Below, in pieces: positions 34,451 to 43,773 of a stretch of 64,000 bases of DNA. Below the pieces are notes generated by a model. That model was given only the letters and a program-made list of their open reading frames with translations, did not search any database and had not been told where the DNA came from. Positions within the stretch are counted from its first letter, which is position 1. Each line of letters starts with the position of its first letter. Both the position numbers and the translations under genes were made by a program. The stretch is taken from NCBI RefSeq assembly GCF_024125445.1, contig NZ_JAMXWM010000002.1, positions 124,001-188,000 on the forward strand, read 5' to 3'. The stretch comes from Sporolactobacillus shoreicorticis. Lineage in GTDB: Bacteria; Bacillota; Bacilli; Bacillales; Sporolactobacillaceae.

Positions 34451-35377
34451 TTGATACTAACCTTGACTTTGAACCCGGCTATTGACATGAGCTATCAGCT
34501 TGATGAACTGAAAATCGATACGGTGAATCGATGTGACCGTGTGATCAAAACAGCAGGCGGAAAAGGTTTAAATGTGACCCGTGTTCTAAAATGCGTGAAC
34601 GCGGATGTTTGCGCTACGGGTCTGCTTGGAGGAAAAACTGGCGAGTTTATTGAACAGGAGCTTGACTGGTCATCCATTCATCATGATTTTGTACACATCA
34701 AAGGCAACACGCGTCATTGTCTTGCTATTATGCACGAAGGCAACCAAACCGAAATTCTTGAAAGCGGTCCCTCCATCGATGAAGAAGAAGCTGAGGCGTT
34801 TTTTCATGAATTTGACCGACTTCTTGATCAGGCGAGCATTGTTACGGCTTCAGGCAGTCTGCCTAAAGGGTTGTCCAAATCGTTTTATCAGAAATTGATC
34901 GAACGGGCAACGAAAAAAAACAAAAAATTTCTGCTTGATACGAGCGGAGAAGCACTTGAATTAGGGATTAAGGCTCATCCGTACCTCATTAAACCGAATC
35001 AGGAAGAACTTGCGGCCATTATGGGCACGGAAATTAATACAGAAGCCGATGTACTTGCAGGCGTGAAAAAACTGGCAAGTATGGGTGTAACCTATGTTGT
35101 CGTATCTCTGGGAAAGGACGGCGCTTTGGGTTATGTTGACGGCCGGGCATTTGTTGCGAAGCCCCCGAAGATTTATGCGGTAAACCCTGTTGGTTCCGGT
35201 GATTCTATGATTGCCGGCCTCGCTTATGGGTTGGACAGAGGCCTTTCACCTGAGGAGGCATTGAAGTACGGAGTTACCTTTGGCACATTAAATGCTACTG
35301 AAGAGAAGACCGGGTACGTTCAGGCGGATCAGGTTGAGGACTTCAAGGAAAGAATTACGCTACGCGTTCTTGAGTGA
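34451..35377 (+). CDS. lacC: Tagatose-6-phosphate kinase (LacC/1-phosphofructokinase family)
   Basis: PfkB-family sugar kinase of 308 residues. It phosphorylates tagatose-6-phosphate to tagatose-1,6-bisphosphate with ATP. TLTLNPAIDMSYQLDEL, then TAGGKGLNVTRVLKC at the N-terminus and the catalytic VNPVGSGDSMIAGLAYG (Asp near 255) are diagnostic. Start is the TTG at 34451 because GGGAGGAA stands seven bases before it; the ATG at 34421 has no such site. The position between lacB and the Gat PTS supports LacC over a fructose-1-phosphate kinase. Confidence 0.92.
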   Translation: MILTLTLNPAIDMSYQLDELKIDTVNRCDRVIKTAGGKGLNVTRVLKCVNADVCATGLLGGKTGEFIEQELDWSSIHHDFVHIKGNTRHCLAIMHEGNQTEILESGPSIDEEEAEAFFHEFDRLLDQASIVTASGSLPKGLSKSFYQKLIERATKKNKKFLLDTSGEALELGIKAHPYLIKPNQEELAAIMGTEINTEADVLAGVKKLASMGVTYVVVSLGKDGALGYVDGRAFVAKPPKIYAVNPVGSGDSMIAGLAYGLDRGLSPEEALKYGVTFGTLNATEEKTGYVQADQVEDFKERITLRVLE

Positions 35378-35391
35378 TCGGAGGAGAAAAA

Positions 35392-35862
35392 ATGGCGGAT
35401 GCAGAAAAATTATTTGATCCGGATTTGATTTTTTTTGAAGATGTTTCTTCATTTGAAGAACTGTTTCAATCAGTCGGCTCAAAATTGCTTGAGAAGAAAC
35501 GGGTCAACCCGGGATATATCGAAGCGATGACGGAACGAGAAAAAAAGTTTCCGACAGGGTTGGACTTAAGTGTTGTGAATCCTGATTCATTAAGTGTGGC
35601 GATTCCGCACACAGAAGTAGACTTTTGCAATTGGAAAGGCGTTGCCGTGGCACGTTTGGAGAAACCGATCGAGTTTCATAATATGATTTCACCGGACAAG
35701 ACAGTTCCTGTAAAATATGCTTTTTTCATTTTGAACGATGAAAAAAACAGTCAGACCAATTTGCTTTCTTACTTAATGGGATTCTTCACAACTGGAGATA
35801 AAGTATCACAACTGAACACTTTGAAAACCAAGGAAGAAATATATCAGTTTATTACAAATTGA
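35392..35862 (+). CDS. gatA: PTS EIIA component, galactitol (Gat) family
   Basis: A 156-residue phosphocarrier of the PTS EIIA-2 fold. The phosphorylation histidine is in LSVAIPHTEVDF (near residue 67). The GAT type is shown by the following EIIB and EIIC genes. The ATG at 35392 follows GGAGGAG; lacC stops only 15 bases before. In lactic acid bacteria, Gat-type PTS beside lacABCD carry galactose, tagatose or galactitol. Confidence 0.9.
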   Translation: MADAEKLFDPDLIFFEDVSSFEELFQSVGSKLLEKKRVNPGYIEAMTEREKKFPTGLDLSVVNPDSLSVAIPHTEVDFCNWKGVAVARLEKPIEFHNMISPDKTVPVKYAFFILNDEKNSQTNLLSYLMGFFTTGDKVSQLNTLKTKEEIYQFITN

Positions 35863-35912
35863 CCCAGTTCGGTTATTAATACAAATTCAACTAATTTGAG
35901 GAGTGATTTTTT

Positions 35913-36215
35913 ATGATTAAGGTTTTAGCTGCATGTGGTGCGGGAGTAAATTCGAGTCATCAGATTAAGGATGCTGTTGAAGAGGAAATGAGAAACCGTG
36001 GTTATGATGTTCAGGCCGATGCGGTGATGATTAAAGATGTTAACGAAGAAATGATCAGCAAATACGATATCTTCGCGCCGATCTCGACCCCTGATCTCGG
36101 TTTTGACATTTCGATTCCAGTTGTCGAAGCTGGTCCGATTCTTTACAGAATGCCGGCAATGTCCGCACCGGTTTTCGATGAATTGGAAAAGGTTATTAAG
36201 TCGATTAGTAAATAA
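35913..36215 (+). CDS. gatB: PTS EIIB component, galactitol (Gat) family
   Basis: A 100-residue EIIB protein. The phospho-cysteine is in VLAACGAGVNSSHQIKDAV (residue 8). It takes phosphate from EIIA and hands it to the incoming sugar at EIIC. TTGAGGAGTG precedes the start. Neighbours on both sides are its PTS partners. Confidence 0.92.
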   Translation: MIKVLAACGAGVNSSHQIKDAVEEEMRNRGYDVQADAVMIKDVNEEMISKYDIFAPISTPDLGFDISIPVVEAGPILYRMPAMSAPVFDELEKVIKSISK

Positions 36216-36253
36216 AGACTGTTATTCATTCTGTTTCGGGAGGAACTATATCT

Positions 36254-37663
36254 ATGAACACAATTATTGAGTTTGCAAACTCGGTGTTTAAGCCAATTAT
36301 GAGTCTTGGGGCTCCGCCATTAATGTTTATCATTTTGACGGTACTTGCTCTGTGCCTCGGCGTTAAATGGACGAAGGCCGTTGAAGGCGGTCTGAAATTA
36401 GCCATCGCCTTGACCGGTATCAGTGCAATCATTAATATTTTGACAAGTGCTTTTTCAAAAGCGTTGACTCAGTTTGTCGAGTCTACAGGCATAAATCTAT
36501 CTATCACGGATGTCGGCTGGGCCCCGGTCGCGACGATTACATGGGGTTCTGCTTACACGCTTTATTTCTTGCTTATCGTTGTGCTGATTAACTTAGTGAT
36601 GCTGACGTTGAAAAAAACAAATACGTTGGATGTGGATATTTTTGATATCTGGCATCTGTCTGTTGTCGGTCTTCTTGTTTTGTATTTTGGACACAATCTC
36701 TTTATTGCAACATTACTTGTAATACTCATTGGGATTTTGAAAATTATCAACTCGGATTTGATGAAGCCAACTTTTAATGATTTATTGAATGCGCCAAAAA
36801 CGAATCCAATGACGACGACTCATATGAACTATATGATGAATCCAATCATTATGGTTTTTGACAAGTTCTTTGACAAATTCTTGCCATTCTTAGATAAATA
36901 TGATTTTGATGCTGCAAAATTGAACAAGAAAATTGGTTTTTGGGGCAGTAAGTTTGCCATTGGTGTTTATCTCGGTATTTTCATCGGTATTCTGTCTCAC
37001 CAGTCCGTTAAAGATACGGCAACGCTTGCGTTCACAGCAGCTGTCTGCCTTGAGTTGTTCTCAATGATCGGTGCTTGGTTTATCGCTGCCGTTGAACCGC
37101 TGTCACAAGGTATTTCGAACTTCGCCAGCAAACGTTTGAAAGGCAGAACCTTTAACATCGGATTGGACTGGCCGTTCATCGCCGGTCGTGCGGAAATATG
37201 GGCGGCTGCCAATGTTTTGGCACCAATCATGCTCCTTGAAGCCCTGGTTCTGCCGGGCAACCGTATCCTCCCATTGGGCGGAATTATCGCCATGGGCTTT
37301 ACACCGGCATTGCTTGTCGTGACACGCGGCAAACTGATCCGTATGATTGTCATTGGCGCGATCGGTCTTCCTGTATTCTTAATCTCCGGTACGATGATCG
37401 CGCCGTTTGTGACGGCCACCGCAAAAGCGGTTGGCGCATTCCCGGCAGGCATTCCGTCAACGCAAATGATTTCACATTCGACGATGGAAGGACCGATTGA
37501 AAAATTACTGGCTATTCTTGTCGGTCATGCATCACAGGGAAATATTCAATTCATTTTGTATTCATTACTAGCAATCGCCGCGTATATTCTGATTTTCATC
37601 TGGTACGCTTTCCAAATGAAGAAAAGAAACCGCGCTTATGCTGAAGCAGAACAGAATAAATAA
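36254..37663 (+). CDS. gatC: PTS EIIC permease, galactitol (Gat) family
   Basis: Membrane channel of 469 residues with about 10-12 helices. KWTKAVEGGLKLAIALTGISAIINILTSAF, the GLDWPFIAGRAEIWAAANVLAPIMLLEALVLPGNRILPLGG block and the C-terminal helix are characteristic of GatC. GGGAGGAAC precedes the ATG. The next gene's upstream region starts at its stop codon. The true substrate (galactose, tagatose or galactitol) is not decidable; the downstream enzymes use galactose-6-P/tagatose-6-P. Confidence 0.93.
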   Translation: MNTIIEFANSVFKPIMSLGAPPLMFIILTVLALCLGVKWTKAVEGGLKLAIALTGISAIINILTSAFSKALTQFVESTGINLSITDVGWAPVATITWGSAYTLYFLLIVVLINLVMLTLKKTNTLDVDIFDIWHLSVVGLLVLYFGHNLFIATLLVILIGILKIINSDLMKPTFNDLLNAPKTNPMTTTHMNYMMNPIIMVFDKFFDKFLPFLDKYDFDAAKLNKKIGFWGSKFAIGVYLGIFIGILSHQSVKDTATLAFTAAVCLELFSMIGAWFIAAVEPLSQGISNFASKRLKGRTFNIGLDWPFIAGRAEIWAAANVLAPIMLLEALVLPGNRILPLGGIIAMGFTPALLVVTRGKLIRMIVIGAIGLPVFLISGTMIAPFVTATAKAVGAFPAGIPSTQMISHSTMEGPIEKLLAILVGHASQGNIQFILYSLLAIAAYILIFIWYAFQMKKRNRAYAEAEQNK

Positions 37664-37719
37664 TGATTACGAATGTGCAGAATTATCTCCTGCACATTTC
37701 ATTTGGGAGTGATGAACGG

Positions 37720-38724
37720 ATGAAGCAAATTTCTAAAGGTAAATTTACTGCACTCAACAAATTATCAGATAAGAACGGAATTATTGCGGCTTTGGCCATT
37801 GATCAGCGTGGCTCACTTCGGAAAATGATTGGTGCTGCCCAGGGCAAAGAAGCTACGGAGCAGGAACTATCTGATTTTAAAACACTGGTTTCCAAAACTT
37901 TGACCCCTTACGCAAGCTCCATTCTTCTGGATCCTGAGTTTGGACTTTCGGCAGGAAGAAACCGCGATGTCAACTGCGGACTAATTACTTCGTATGAAAA
38001 AACAGGGTATGATGTAACAGAAGTCGGCCGCCTTCCTGACTTGCTGCCATTGTGGTCGGCAAAAAGAATCCGCGAGGAAAACAGTGATGCCGTTAAAATC
38101 CTTGTCTATTATGATGCCGATGAAGGCGAGAAGATCAATGATAAGAAAAAGGCATTTGTTGAACGGGTCGGTTCTGAATGTGTGGCTGAGGATATTCCAT
38201 TTTTTCTCGAACTGCTTACTTATGATGCGAATGTATCCGATAAAACAGAGTATGCAAAATTAAAGCCTCAAAAAGTGATTAAAGCAGTCAAAGAGTTCAC
38301 ACAGACGCGTTACAATGTTGATGTGCTTAAATTGGAAGTACCTGTTGATATGAGTCGTGTGGAAAGCATTGGCGAGAATCCTCATGTATATACCAAGGAA
38401 GAGGCAACAGGCTACTTTAAGCAATTGAATGATGTAGCAACAGTTCCATATATATTTCTGAGTGCAGGAGTTACTGCGGAGCTGTTCCAAAAAACGCTTG
38501 TGTTCGCTCGTGAAGCCGGTTCGCAATTCAATGGTGTGCTTTGCGGCCGCGCTACATGGCGTGATGGAATCGATGCTTATGGCAAGCAAGGCGAGAAAGG
38601 CGCAATTGAATGGTTAAGCACCGTCGGCAAAAAGAATATTGATGACTTGAATCGTGTTCTTGCCAAAAGTGCCAAGCCTTGGTATGACGCGTATGGGGGA
38701 AAAGACAAAATTATTGTTGACTGA
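37720..38724 (+). CDS. lacD: Tagatose-1,6-bisphosphate aldolase (LacD)
   Basis: Class I aldolase of 334 residues, splitting tagatose-1,6-bisphosphate into DHAP and glyceraldehyde-3-phosphate. ALAIDQRGSLRKMIG, SSILLDPEFG, PFFLELLTYD and the Schiff-base lysine in VDVLKLEVPVD (near residue 205) match LacD. The ATG at 37720 follows GGGAGTGATG; an in-frame ATG at 37663 overlaps the gatC stop but has no ribosome site. It completes the tagatose-6-phosphate pathway. Confidence 0.95.
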   Translation: MKQISKGKFTALNKLSDKNGIIAALAIDQRGSLRKMIGAAQGKEATEQELSDFKTLVSKTLTPYASSILLDPEFGLSAGRNRDVNCGLITSYEKTGYDVTEVGRLPDLLPLWSAKRIREENSDAVKILVYYDADEGEKINDKKKAFVERVGSECVAEDIPFFLELLTYDANVSDKTEYAKLKPQKVIKAVKEFTQTRYNVDVLKLEVPVDMSRVESIGENPHVYTKEEATGYFKQLNDVATVPYIFLSAGVTAELFQKTLVFAREAGSQFNGVLCGRATWRDGIDAYGKQGEKGAIEWLSTVGKKNIDDLNRVLAKSAKPWYDAYGGKDKIIVD

Positions 38725-38904
38725 TGTTCTCTTAATGAATGCATCAAATCAACAAATCAAGTCAATTTCTTAACAGGTACGCGATTGGCTTATGGTTTTC
38801 TTCAATTGATCTTCCATCTTGAGGTCAGAAGAAATCATAAGCTTTTTGTATTATAATAGATCATTATCTGTTATGAAATCTGCCCAGAATGAAGTGAGGA
38901 TGCG

Positions 38905-39669
38905 ATGTTAAAAGAAGAGAGATATCAAGCAATTCTTAGAGACCTTGAGATTAATGAAGTGGCCAGTGTTTCGGATCTGGCTAAAAAGCTGGATGTGACT
39001 GAAATGACGATTCGCCGGGATCTGGCTGATCTTGAAGAAAGGAACTTAATTGACAGAATCCATGGTGGAGCAAGAAAGAAAGGTGCGGTCAGTTATCACG
39101 AATTGTCCCATATTCAAAAAAGGGAAATCAATGTCGAAAAGAAAAAGTACATTGCGCAACGTTCGTCAGAATTGATTGAGGACAAGGATGTTGTATTCAT
39201 AGGTCCGGGCACGACTGCCGGTTTTATTCATGATTACTTAAATAGCATTCAGTTCAAACATTTAGATATTGTAACTAATTCAGTGTCTGTATTTGAACAG
39301 TTTAAAAATGATGCACCACGATTTGAATTAATTTTGGTTGGTGGCCGCTATCGTGCCCGTACAGAAACCTTTGTCGGCTATTTTACAAACAAGATGCTGC
39401 AGGAGTTTAATGTGACTAAAGCATTCATTGGAACCAATGGTATTTCTGAAATGAATGTAACCACGGCGAACGAGGATGAGGGTATTGCCCAAAAAATTAT
39501 TCTGGATCATGCAGCTGAAACATTTATTTTAGCAGACAGCACCAAATTTGGTGTGGAGGCTTTTCACAATTTGTATGATGTTCGCCAACTGACCGCTATC
39601 ATTACAGATCCCTCCATTGATCCTCAATTTGTACGTTACTATAGCAACAAAGTTAAGCTGATCAAATGA
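38905..39669 (+). CDS. lacR: DeoR-family repressor, LacR type (copy 1)
   Basis: A 254-residue regulator. N-terminal HTH VSDLAKKLDVTEMTIRRDLADLEERNLIDRIHGGA (residues ~22-56). The C-terminal sugar-phosphate sensor has IGPGTTAGFIHDYL and LVGGRYRARTETFVGYF. LacR proteins are released by tagatose-6-phosphate. GTGAGGATGCG precedes the start. A close relative lies at 45275-46027 in the opposite orientation. Likely targets are the TGTTCW sites before lacA1 and lacA2. Confidence 0.9.
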   Translation: MLKEERYQAILRDLEINEVASVSDLAKKLDVTEMTIRRDLADLEERNLIDRIHGGARKKGAVSYHELSHIQKREINVEKKKYIAQRSSELIEDKDVVFIGPGTTAGFIHDYLNSIQFKHLDIVTNSVSVFEQFKNDAPRFELILVGGRYRARTETFVGYFTNKMLQEFNVTKAFIGTNGISEMNVTTANEDEGIAQKIILDHAAETFILADSTKFGVEAFHNLYDVRQLTAIITDPSIDPQFVRYYSNKVKLIK

Positions 39670-39696
39670 TTCAGTCGACAAATGTGTATAAAAGAG

Positions 39697-39730
39697 ACGG
39701 GAGGCAATGGTGCTCCTGTTGTTTTTTTTT
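39697..39730 (+). terminator. Terminator after lacR
   Basis: ACGGGAG (39697-39703) pairs with CTCCTGT (39713-39719), followed by nine T. Confidence 0.75.
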
Positions 39731-40236
39731 GTAAGAAAAGAGAGCGAGTATATATAATTTTACAAGGCAAAGGGTGTGAATCAAACGTGCGGGTAACGGA
39801 CTCCTGCGAACCAAGAGAGTCCCGCAGCAATTGGCTTGCTTAAAAAGGGTTCCCGGATTGCCCCCAGTTGCACACTGTTGAAAACGGATTCAAAGCCATA
39901 TCTCCAAGGTAAAAGGAATTTTTGCTAAGCATGCATATATCCTGTATGCATGCGAAAACCACCATATCCTGAGGAGTAATAAACGGCGCTTTTTGCATGG
40001 TTTTTCGTATTACTTGCCAGTTTCCTTATCATGAGGCGATTGGAGAATGAAGCACCGTTTTCTACGTGTATGGTAATTATCCGAAGCACGGTTCGACGAA
40101 AATGATGAATAGGTTGCACCTTAGCATACAAACGACAAATTCACGTTTCTGATAAAAATTATTACGAAACAGTGAATGTGACTGTTTTCGGTGTTCTCTT
40201 TTTTCAAAAAGTGGTATGATAAAAATGAAACATAAG
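39731..40236. other. Gene-poor stretch between lacR and lacA2
   Basis: About 500 bases without a supported gene. It contains the inverted repeat GCATGCATA (39929-39937)/TATGCATGC (39945-39953) and, at the right end, a TATGAT -10-like element near 40215 for the second lac operon. Short frames here have no domain. Confidence 0.45.
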
Positions 40237-40255
40237 TGAACAAAATAAAACATTT
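40237..40255 (+). promoter_or_regulatory. Candidate LacR site before lacA2
   Basis: TGAACA (40237-40242) followed by AATAAAACATTT (40244-40255). The same AATAAAACATTT lies before lacA1 at 33284-33295, also close to a half-site AGAACA. Confidence 0.5.
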
Positions 40256-40320
40256 ATGCACAGATGCTGCTGTACCAAACCGCGTTCACAATAATTTGAA
40301 GAAAGAGGAGGAAATGGATG

Positions 40321-40749
40321 ATGAAAGTAATTCTAGGAGCAGATGCGAAAGGTTATGCCTTAAAAGAGCATTTAAAGACGTACTTGGAAGGTAAAGGCTA
40401 TACGATCATTGATAAAACACCTGAACAGGATATTGATTTTGTGGAATCAGCGTCACGAGTGGCGAAAGCGATTCAAGCAGGTGAAGGAGATCGCGGAATT
40501 GCGATTGACGAATACGGTGCCGGCTCATTCATGGTCGCAACGAAGTTTAAAGGCGTCATTGTTGCAGAAACCTCGGATGAACATTCTTCCAAGATGACAC
40601 GGAGCCATAATAATGCTTCGATGATTACACTCGGATCTGGTGTTGTCGGGGAACGTTTGGCAGAAGGCTGCGCGGATGCGTTCATTGAAAATGAGTACGC
40701 AGGCGGACGTCATCAAGTTCGTGTTGATATGTTAGACAGAATGTGCTGA
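40321..40749 (+). CDS. lacA: Galactose-6-phosphate isomerase subunit LacA (copy 2)
   Basis: A 142-residue paralogue of the protein at 33403, with a nearly identical sequence (differences such as [22 protein letters not shown] at the N-terminus and GVVG for GMVG). All LacA landmarks are kept. GAGGAGGAA precedes the start; two ATG codons in a row (40318, 40321) are both possible. It heads a three-gene operon lacA2-lacB2-lacX. DNA differences are mostly at third positions, unevenly spread. Confidence 0.94.
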   Translation: MKVILGADAKGYALKEHLKTYLEGKGYTIIDKTPEQDIDFVESASRVAKAIQAGEGDRGIAIDEYGAGSFMVATKFKGVIVAETSDEHSSKMTRSHNNASMITLGSGVVGERLAEGCADAFIENEYAGGRHQVRVDMLDRMC

Positions 40750-40784
40750 GTGAAGAAAAAAAGAACTTAAAGGAGCGTATAAGC

Positions 40785-41300
40785 ATGAAAGTAGCTATTG
40801 GCTGTGACCATATTGTTACGGAAATTAAGGATCATATGGTAGAGTATCTCAAAGAAAAAGGTTATGAAGTCACTGACGTGGGTACGTATGACAAAGTGCG
40901 GACGCACTATCCGATTTACGGACGCAAGGTCGGCGCTCTGGTCGCCACAGGCAAGGTTGATCTTGGCGTCACGATTTGCGGCACAGGTGTCGGGATTACA
41001 AACAGTGTCAATAAAGTCAAGGGAATCCGAGCAGCGCTTGTTCGCGATGTTGGTACGGCGGTTTATGCGAAAGAGCATCTGAATGCCAATGTGATTGGAA
41101 TGGGCGGCCGTATTTCCGGTGTCGGCTTGATTGAAAACATTGTGGATGCTTTCCTTGAAGCGAAGTACAAACCAACGGAAGAAAGCGAAGCGTTAATCAA
41201 GAAGATCAGCGCGATTCCGGTGAGCGATGAAGCGATCACCAATGACCACATCTTTGACGAATATAATAAAAAGTGGGATGAAGGCTACTACCACGATTAA
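40785..41300 (+). CDS. lacB: Galactose-6-phosphate isomerase subunit LacB (copy 2)
   Basis: A 171-residue paralogue of the protein at 33864, with only a handful of amino-acid changes (for example [17 protein letters not shown], and KYKPTEE for EYKPTEE). The catalytic cysteine and glycine-rich block are kept. The ribosome site and first codons are identical to copy 1. With lacA2 it gives a second, presumably functional isomerase. Confidence 0.94.
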   Translation: MKVAIGCDHIVTEIKDHMVEYLKEKGYEVTDVGTYDKVRTHYPIYGRKVGALVATGKVDLGVTICGTGVGITNSVNKVKGIRAALVRDVGTAVYAKEHLNANVIGMGGRISGVGLIENIVDAFLEAKYKPTEESEALIKKISAIPVSDEAITNDHIFDEYNKKWDEGYYHD

Positions 41301-41336
41301 TTTTTCCAAATAACAGCTGAGCAAAGGGGTATATGT

Positions 41337-42203
41337 ATGTCTAATTATGAAGTTTCAACATATGAGGAGAATGGGTTGACCTTTATTCGTTTGTCCGGGA
41401 AAGGAGCTTTCGCTGACATCTGTCCGGAAAGAGGCGGAATCGTCAGTGCCTTTCGAACCTTAGAAAGAGATGTGCTCTATATTAATACGGAGACGCTCTT
41501 TAATCGTTCAAAAAATGTGCGCGGAGGTATTCCCGTGCTTTTTCCAATGGGCGGACAATTAACGAATGGCAGCTACCCGCTGGATGGAAAGTGCTATAAA
41601 ATGGCAAATCATGGACTTGCCCGAACACGACCGTTCACATTCATTTCATCAAATGCGAATGATGACCGGGCAAGCCTGAAACTTTCCTTTGCAAGTGATG
41701 ACGAGACGTTTGGTTCATTCCCTTTCAACTTCAATGTCATCTTTACCTATGAGCTGGCTGAAGGAAAATTATCCGTTCATCAGGAAATTGAGAACCGCTC
41801 AGATCATCCGATGCCAGTATACCCGGGTTATCATCCGTACTTTGGAATTAAGAACAAGCAGTTAACGGTTGAAACAACTGCTGATCAATATCTTGATTAC
41901 AATGATTTGAAAACAAAACCTTTTGACGGGCACATTGACATGGCGCCGCTTGTGGAACCGGTCGTTTTCCAGGATACGTCAAAACGTATTGCATGTAACT
42001 TCGATGATTCCACTCGGCTGGTTATTGAAAAAAGTCCGGAGTATCGCTATATTGTCCTATGGACTGAAGAAGACAAAGATTATGTTTGTGTTGAACCGTG
42101 GACAGCTAAAAAAGATGAGTACAACTCCGGAAAAGAACTCATTTACGTACCATCCGAAGCGTCAATCCAATTGTCGGTTACGTATTCTTTAGAAGCCGTC
42201 TGA
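41337..42203 (+). CDS. lacX: Aldose 1-epimerase family protein (LacX-like)
   Basis: A 288-residue beta-sandwich mutarotase-like protein. RGGIPVLFPMGGQL, KMANHGLARTRPF and YPGYHPYFGI (catalytic-type histidines) and the acidic end VCVEPWTAK match the YihR/LacX branch rather than GalM. LacX genes are found with lacABCD in lactococci and may turn over anomers of galactose-6-phosphate; the exact substrate is not proven. GCAAAGGGG lies before the ATG. It follows lacB2 by 36 bases, and a terminator follows. Confidence 0.85.
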   Translation: MSNYEVSTYEENGLTFIRLSGKGAFADICPERGGIVSAFRTLERDVLYINTETLFNRSKNVRGGIPVLFPMGGQLTNGSYPLDGKCYKMANHGLARTRPFTFISSNANDDRASLKLSFASDDETFGSFPFNFNVIFTYELAEGKLSVHQEIENRSDHPMPVYPGYHPYFGIKNKQLTVETTADQYLDYNDLKTKPFDGHIDMAPLVEPVVFQDTSKRIACNFDDSTRLVIEKSPEYRYIVLWTEEDKDYVCVEPWTAKKDEYNSGKELIYVPSEASIQLSVTYSLEAV

Positions 42204-42302
42204 GCAAACTCACTCGTTAAGTCTAGTAAGAATCAGTGGATTTCGCTTGCGGCAAGATAAGGTATAATCGTGCAACAACGATGTCACTGCAGAAAAACAA
42301 AC

Positions 42303-42343
42303 AAACCTTCAAAAGCGACCAAATGTTCACTTTTGGAGGTTTT
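42303..42343 (+). terminator. Terminator after the lacX-like gene
   Basis: AAACCTTCAAAAG pairs with CTTTTGGAGGTTT around a 14-base loop, then TTG. It is the main feature of the 42204-42428 gap. Confidence 0.75.
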
Positions 42344-42428
42344 GCTGTATATAAATAGTTAATGAATTCAATCAAACATGAATAGTACATGAGCTTGATC
42401 TTACGCTAACATAATAATAATGAATGAT

Positions 42429-42465
42429 AAAAAAACCGAGAGAAAGATACTTGGTTCCTCTCAGC
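42429..42465 (-). terminator. Terminator of the Man-family PTS operon
   Basis: On the minus strand CTGAGAG pairs with CTCTCGG (one G-U pair), followed by seven T. It lies 42 bases after the EIIA stop. Confidence 0.65.
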
Positions 42466-42506
42466 CCGGTTAATTAAATTGCATGATCTTTGTGTTTCCA
42501 TGGTGT

Positions 42507-42950
42507 TTAAATCCCATCATCATCTTCGTCGGGGGTAAACGCGTCAAATATATCCGCCGTCGCCCCAAAACGTGAAACTGAATTTTGAGTGGAAGTCACA
42601 AGTTGATCGGCAAGTTTGTCGAGCGACAGTTTTTCTTTAACAAAAATACTTTCGAGAAGCGAGCCGGTATTGCATCCTCCGACCAACGCAACCTTTTCCG
42701 ATTGAGCGGCGAACTCGGCCGCCACTTTATATGGCGTGCCACCGGGAATGTCTGTGAAAAACAACATCTCATTGCCCTGCTCGAACGCTTCATCAATGGC
42801 TTTGGAAAATTGATCGCGCAACTGCTCCTGAGACATGGTTTCTTCAAAATCAATCCATTGAATTGAATCCTGTTTTCCTGCCAGCATTTCAAGAGATCCC
42901 CTGATTCCGGATGCGAAGGTGCCGTGACCTGAAACAACAATTCTTTTCAT
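42507..42950 (-). CDS. PTS EIIA component, mannose family (AgaF/ManX type)
   Basis: A 147-residue EIIA-Man domain. The phospho-histidine is in IVVSGHGTFASGIRGSLEML (residue 9). FFTDIPGGTPYKVAAEFA and VALVGGCNTGSLLESI are family marks. The start at 42950 overlaps the end of the EIID gene. It is last in the order EIIB-EIIC-EIID-EIIA. It ends in an acidic tail (TPDEDDDGI). Confidence 0.9.
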   Translation of the reverse strand: MKRIVVSGHGTFASGIRGSLEMLAGKQDSIQWIDFEETMSQEQLRDQFSKAIDEAFEQGNEMLFFTDIPGGTPYKVAAEFAAQSEKVALVGGCNTGSLLESIFVKEKLSLDKLADQLVTSTQNSVSRFGATADIFDAFTPDEDDDGI

Positions 42951-42951
42951 G

Positions 42952-43773
42952 TTACAGAATCCCCAGGTACGCACACAGAATAGCAATAACAAAGGTCACG
43001 ACAATCAGCCAGAGGGGATTGGCTTTCTTTTTAAGCATCCAATAAAGGAACATGGTGAACCCGAATGGCAAGATATTCGGAAAAATATGATTCAGAAAAT
43101 CCTTTTGAATTGAAATCGCTGTTTTTGCGCCAAAATGAATGGTTGTCAGCACATCCATTTTTACGTACGCTGAGATCAATGCGCCAATGACAGTAAGGCC
43201 GAGTATTGATGCCGCTTTACTGATAATAATTGAATTATCGCGAATGACATCAATGGCCTTTAAACCCAAATTATAGCCTAAATGGGCTTCCGGAATACGA
43301 ATCAGGAAGATGCCCATATAGACGGCGAAGAACATAATCGGGCCGAGAATATTTCCGGATGAGCAGAAGGATGCGGCAATACCGCCTACAATAGGAAGAA
43401 TTGTGAACCAAAATATTGCGTCGCCGATACCGGCCATCGGTCCGAATAATGCATTCTTTAATCCGCGAATCGTCTCACGAGGTGCATGCTGTTCTTCAAG
43501 ATTAACGAGCAGACCCATCAGAATCGCTTCAAGCGGCGGTGACGAGTTGATGAATTCCATGTTTTCACTCATCACTGTAGACAAACCTTTTTCATTTTTC
43601 TTATATAACTTTTTGAAAATCGGTAATTGGGCCCAGGTCCAGCCAGGCGCATGCATACGTTCATAACTGAATGTCGCCTGAACAAGATTGGAACGGATGC
43701 CGAGCATCGTTAAATCGTGTTTTGATATTATCTTTTTTTGATCTTCAACTTGGTTAGTTTTTTCAGATGCCAT
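42952..43773 (-). CDS. PTS EIID component, mannose family
   Basis: A 273-residue membrane-associated subunit. MHAPGWTWAQLPIFKKLYKKNEKGLSTVMSENMEFINSSP and GPMAGIGDAIFWFTILPIVGGIAASF are EIID-Man/Aga signatures. Several helices lie in the second half. The ATG at 43773 has GGAGG eight bases before it and overlaps the EIIC stop by 11 bases. With EIIC it forms the sugar channel. Confidence 0.92.
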   Translation of the reverse strand: MASEKTNQVEDQKKIISKHDLTMLGIRSNLVQATFSYERMHAPGWTWAQLPIFKKLYKKNEKGLSTVMSENMEFINSSPPLEAILMGLLVNLEEQHAPRETIRGLKNALFGPMAGIGDAIFWFTILPIVGGIAASFCSSGNILGPIMFFAVYMGIFLIRIPEAHLGYNLGLKAIDVIRDNSIIISKAASILGLTVIGALISAYVKMDVLTTIHFGAKTAISIQKDFLNHIFPNILPFGFTMFLYWMLKKKANPLWLIVVTFVIAILCAYLGIL

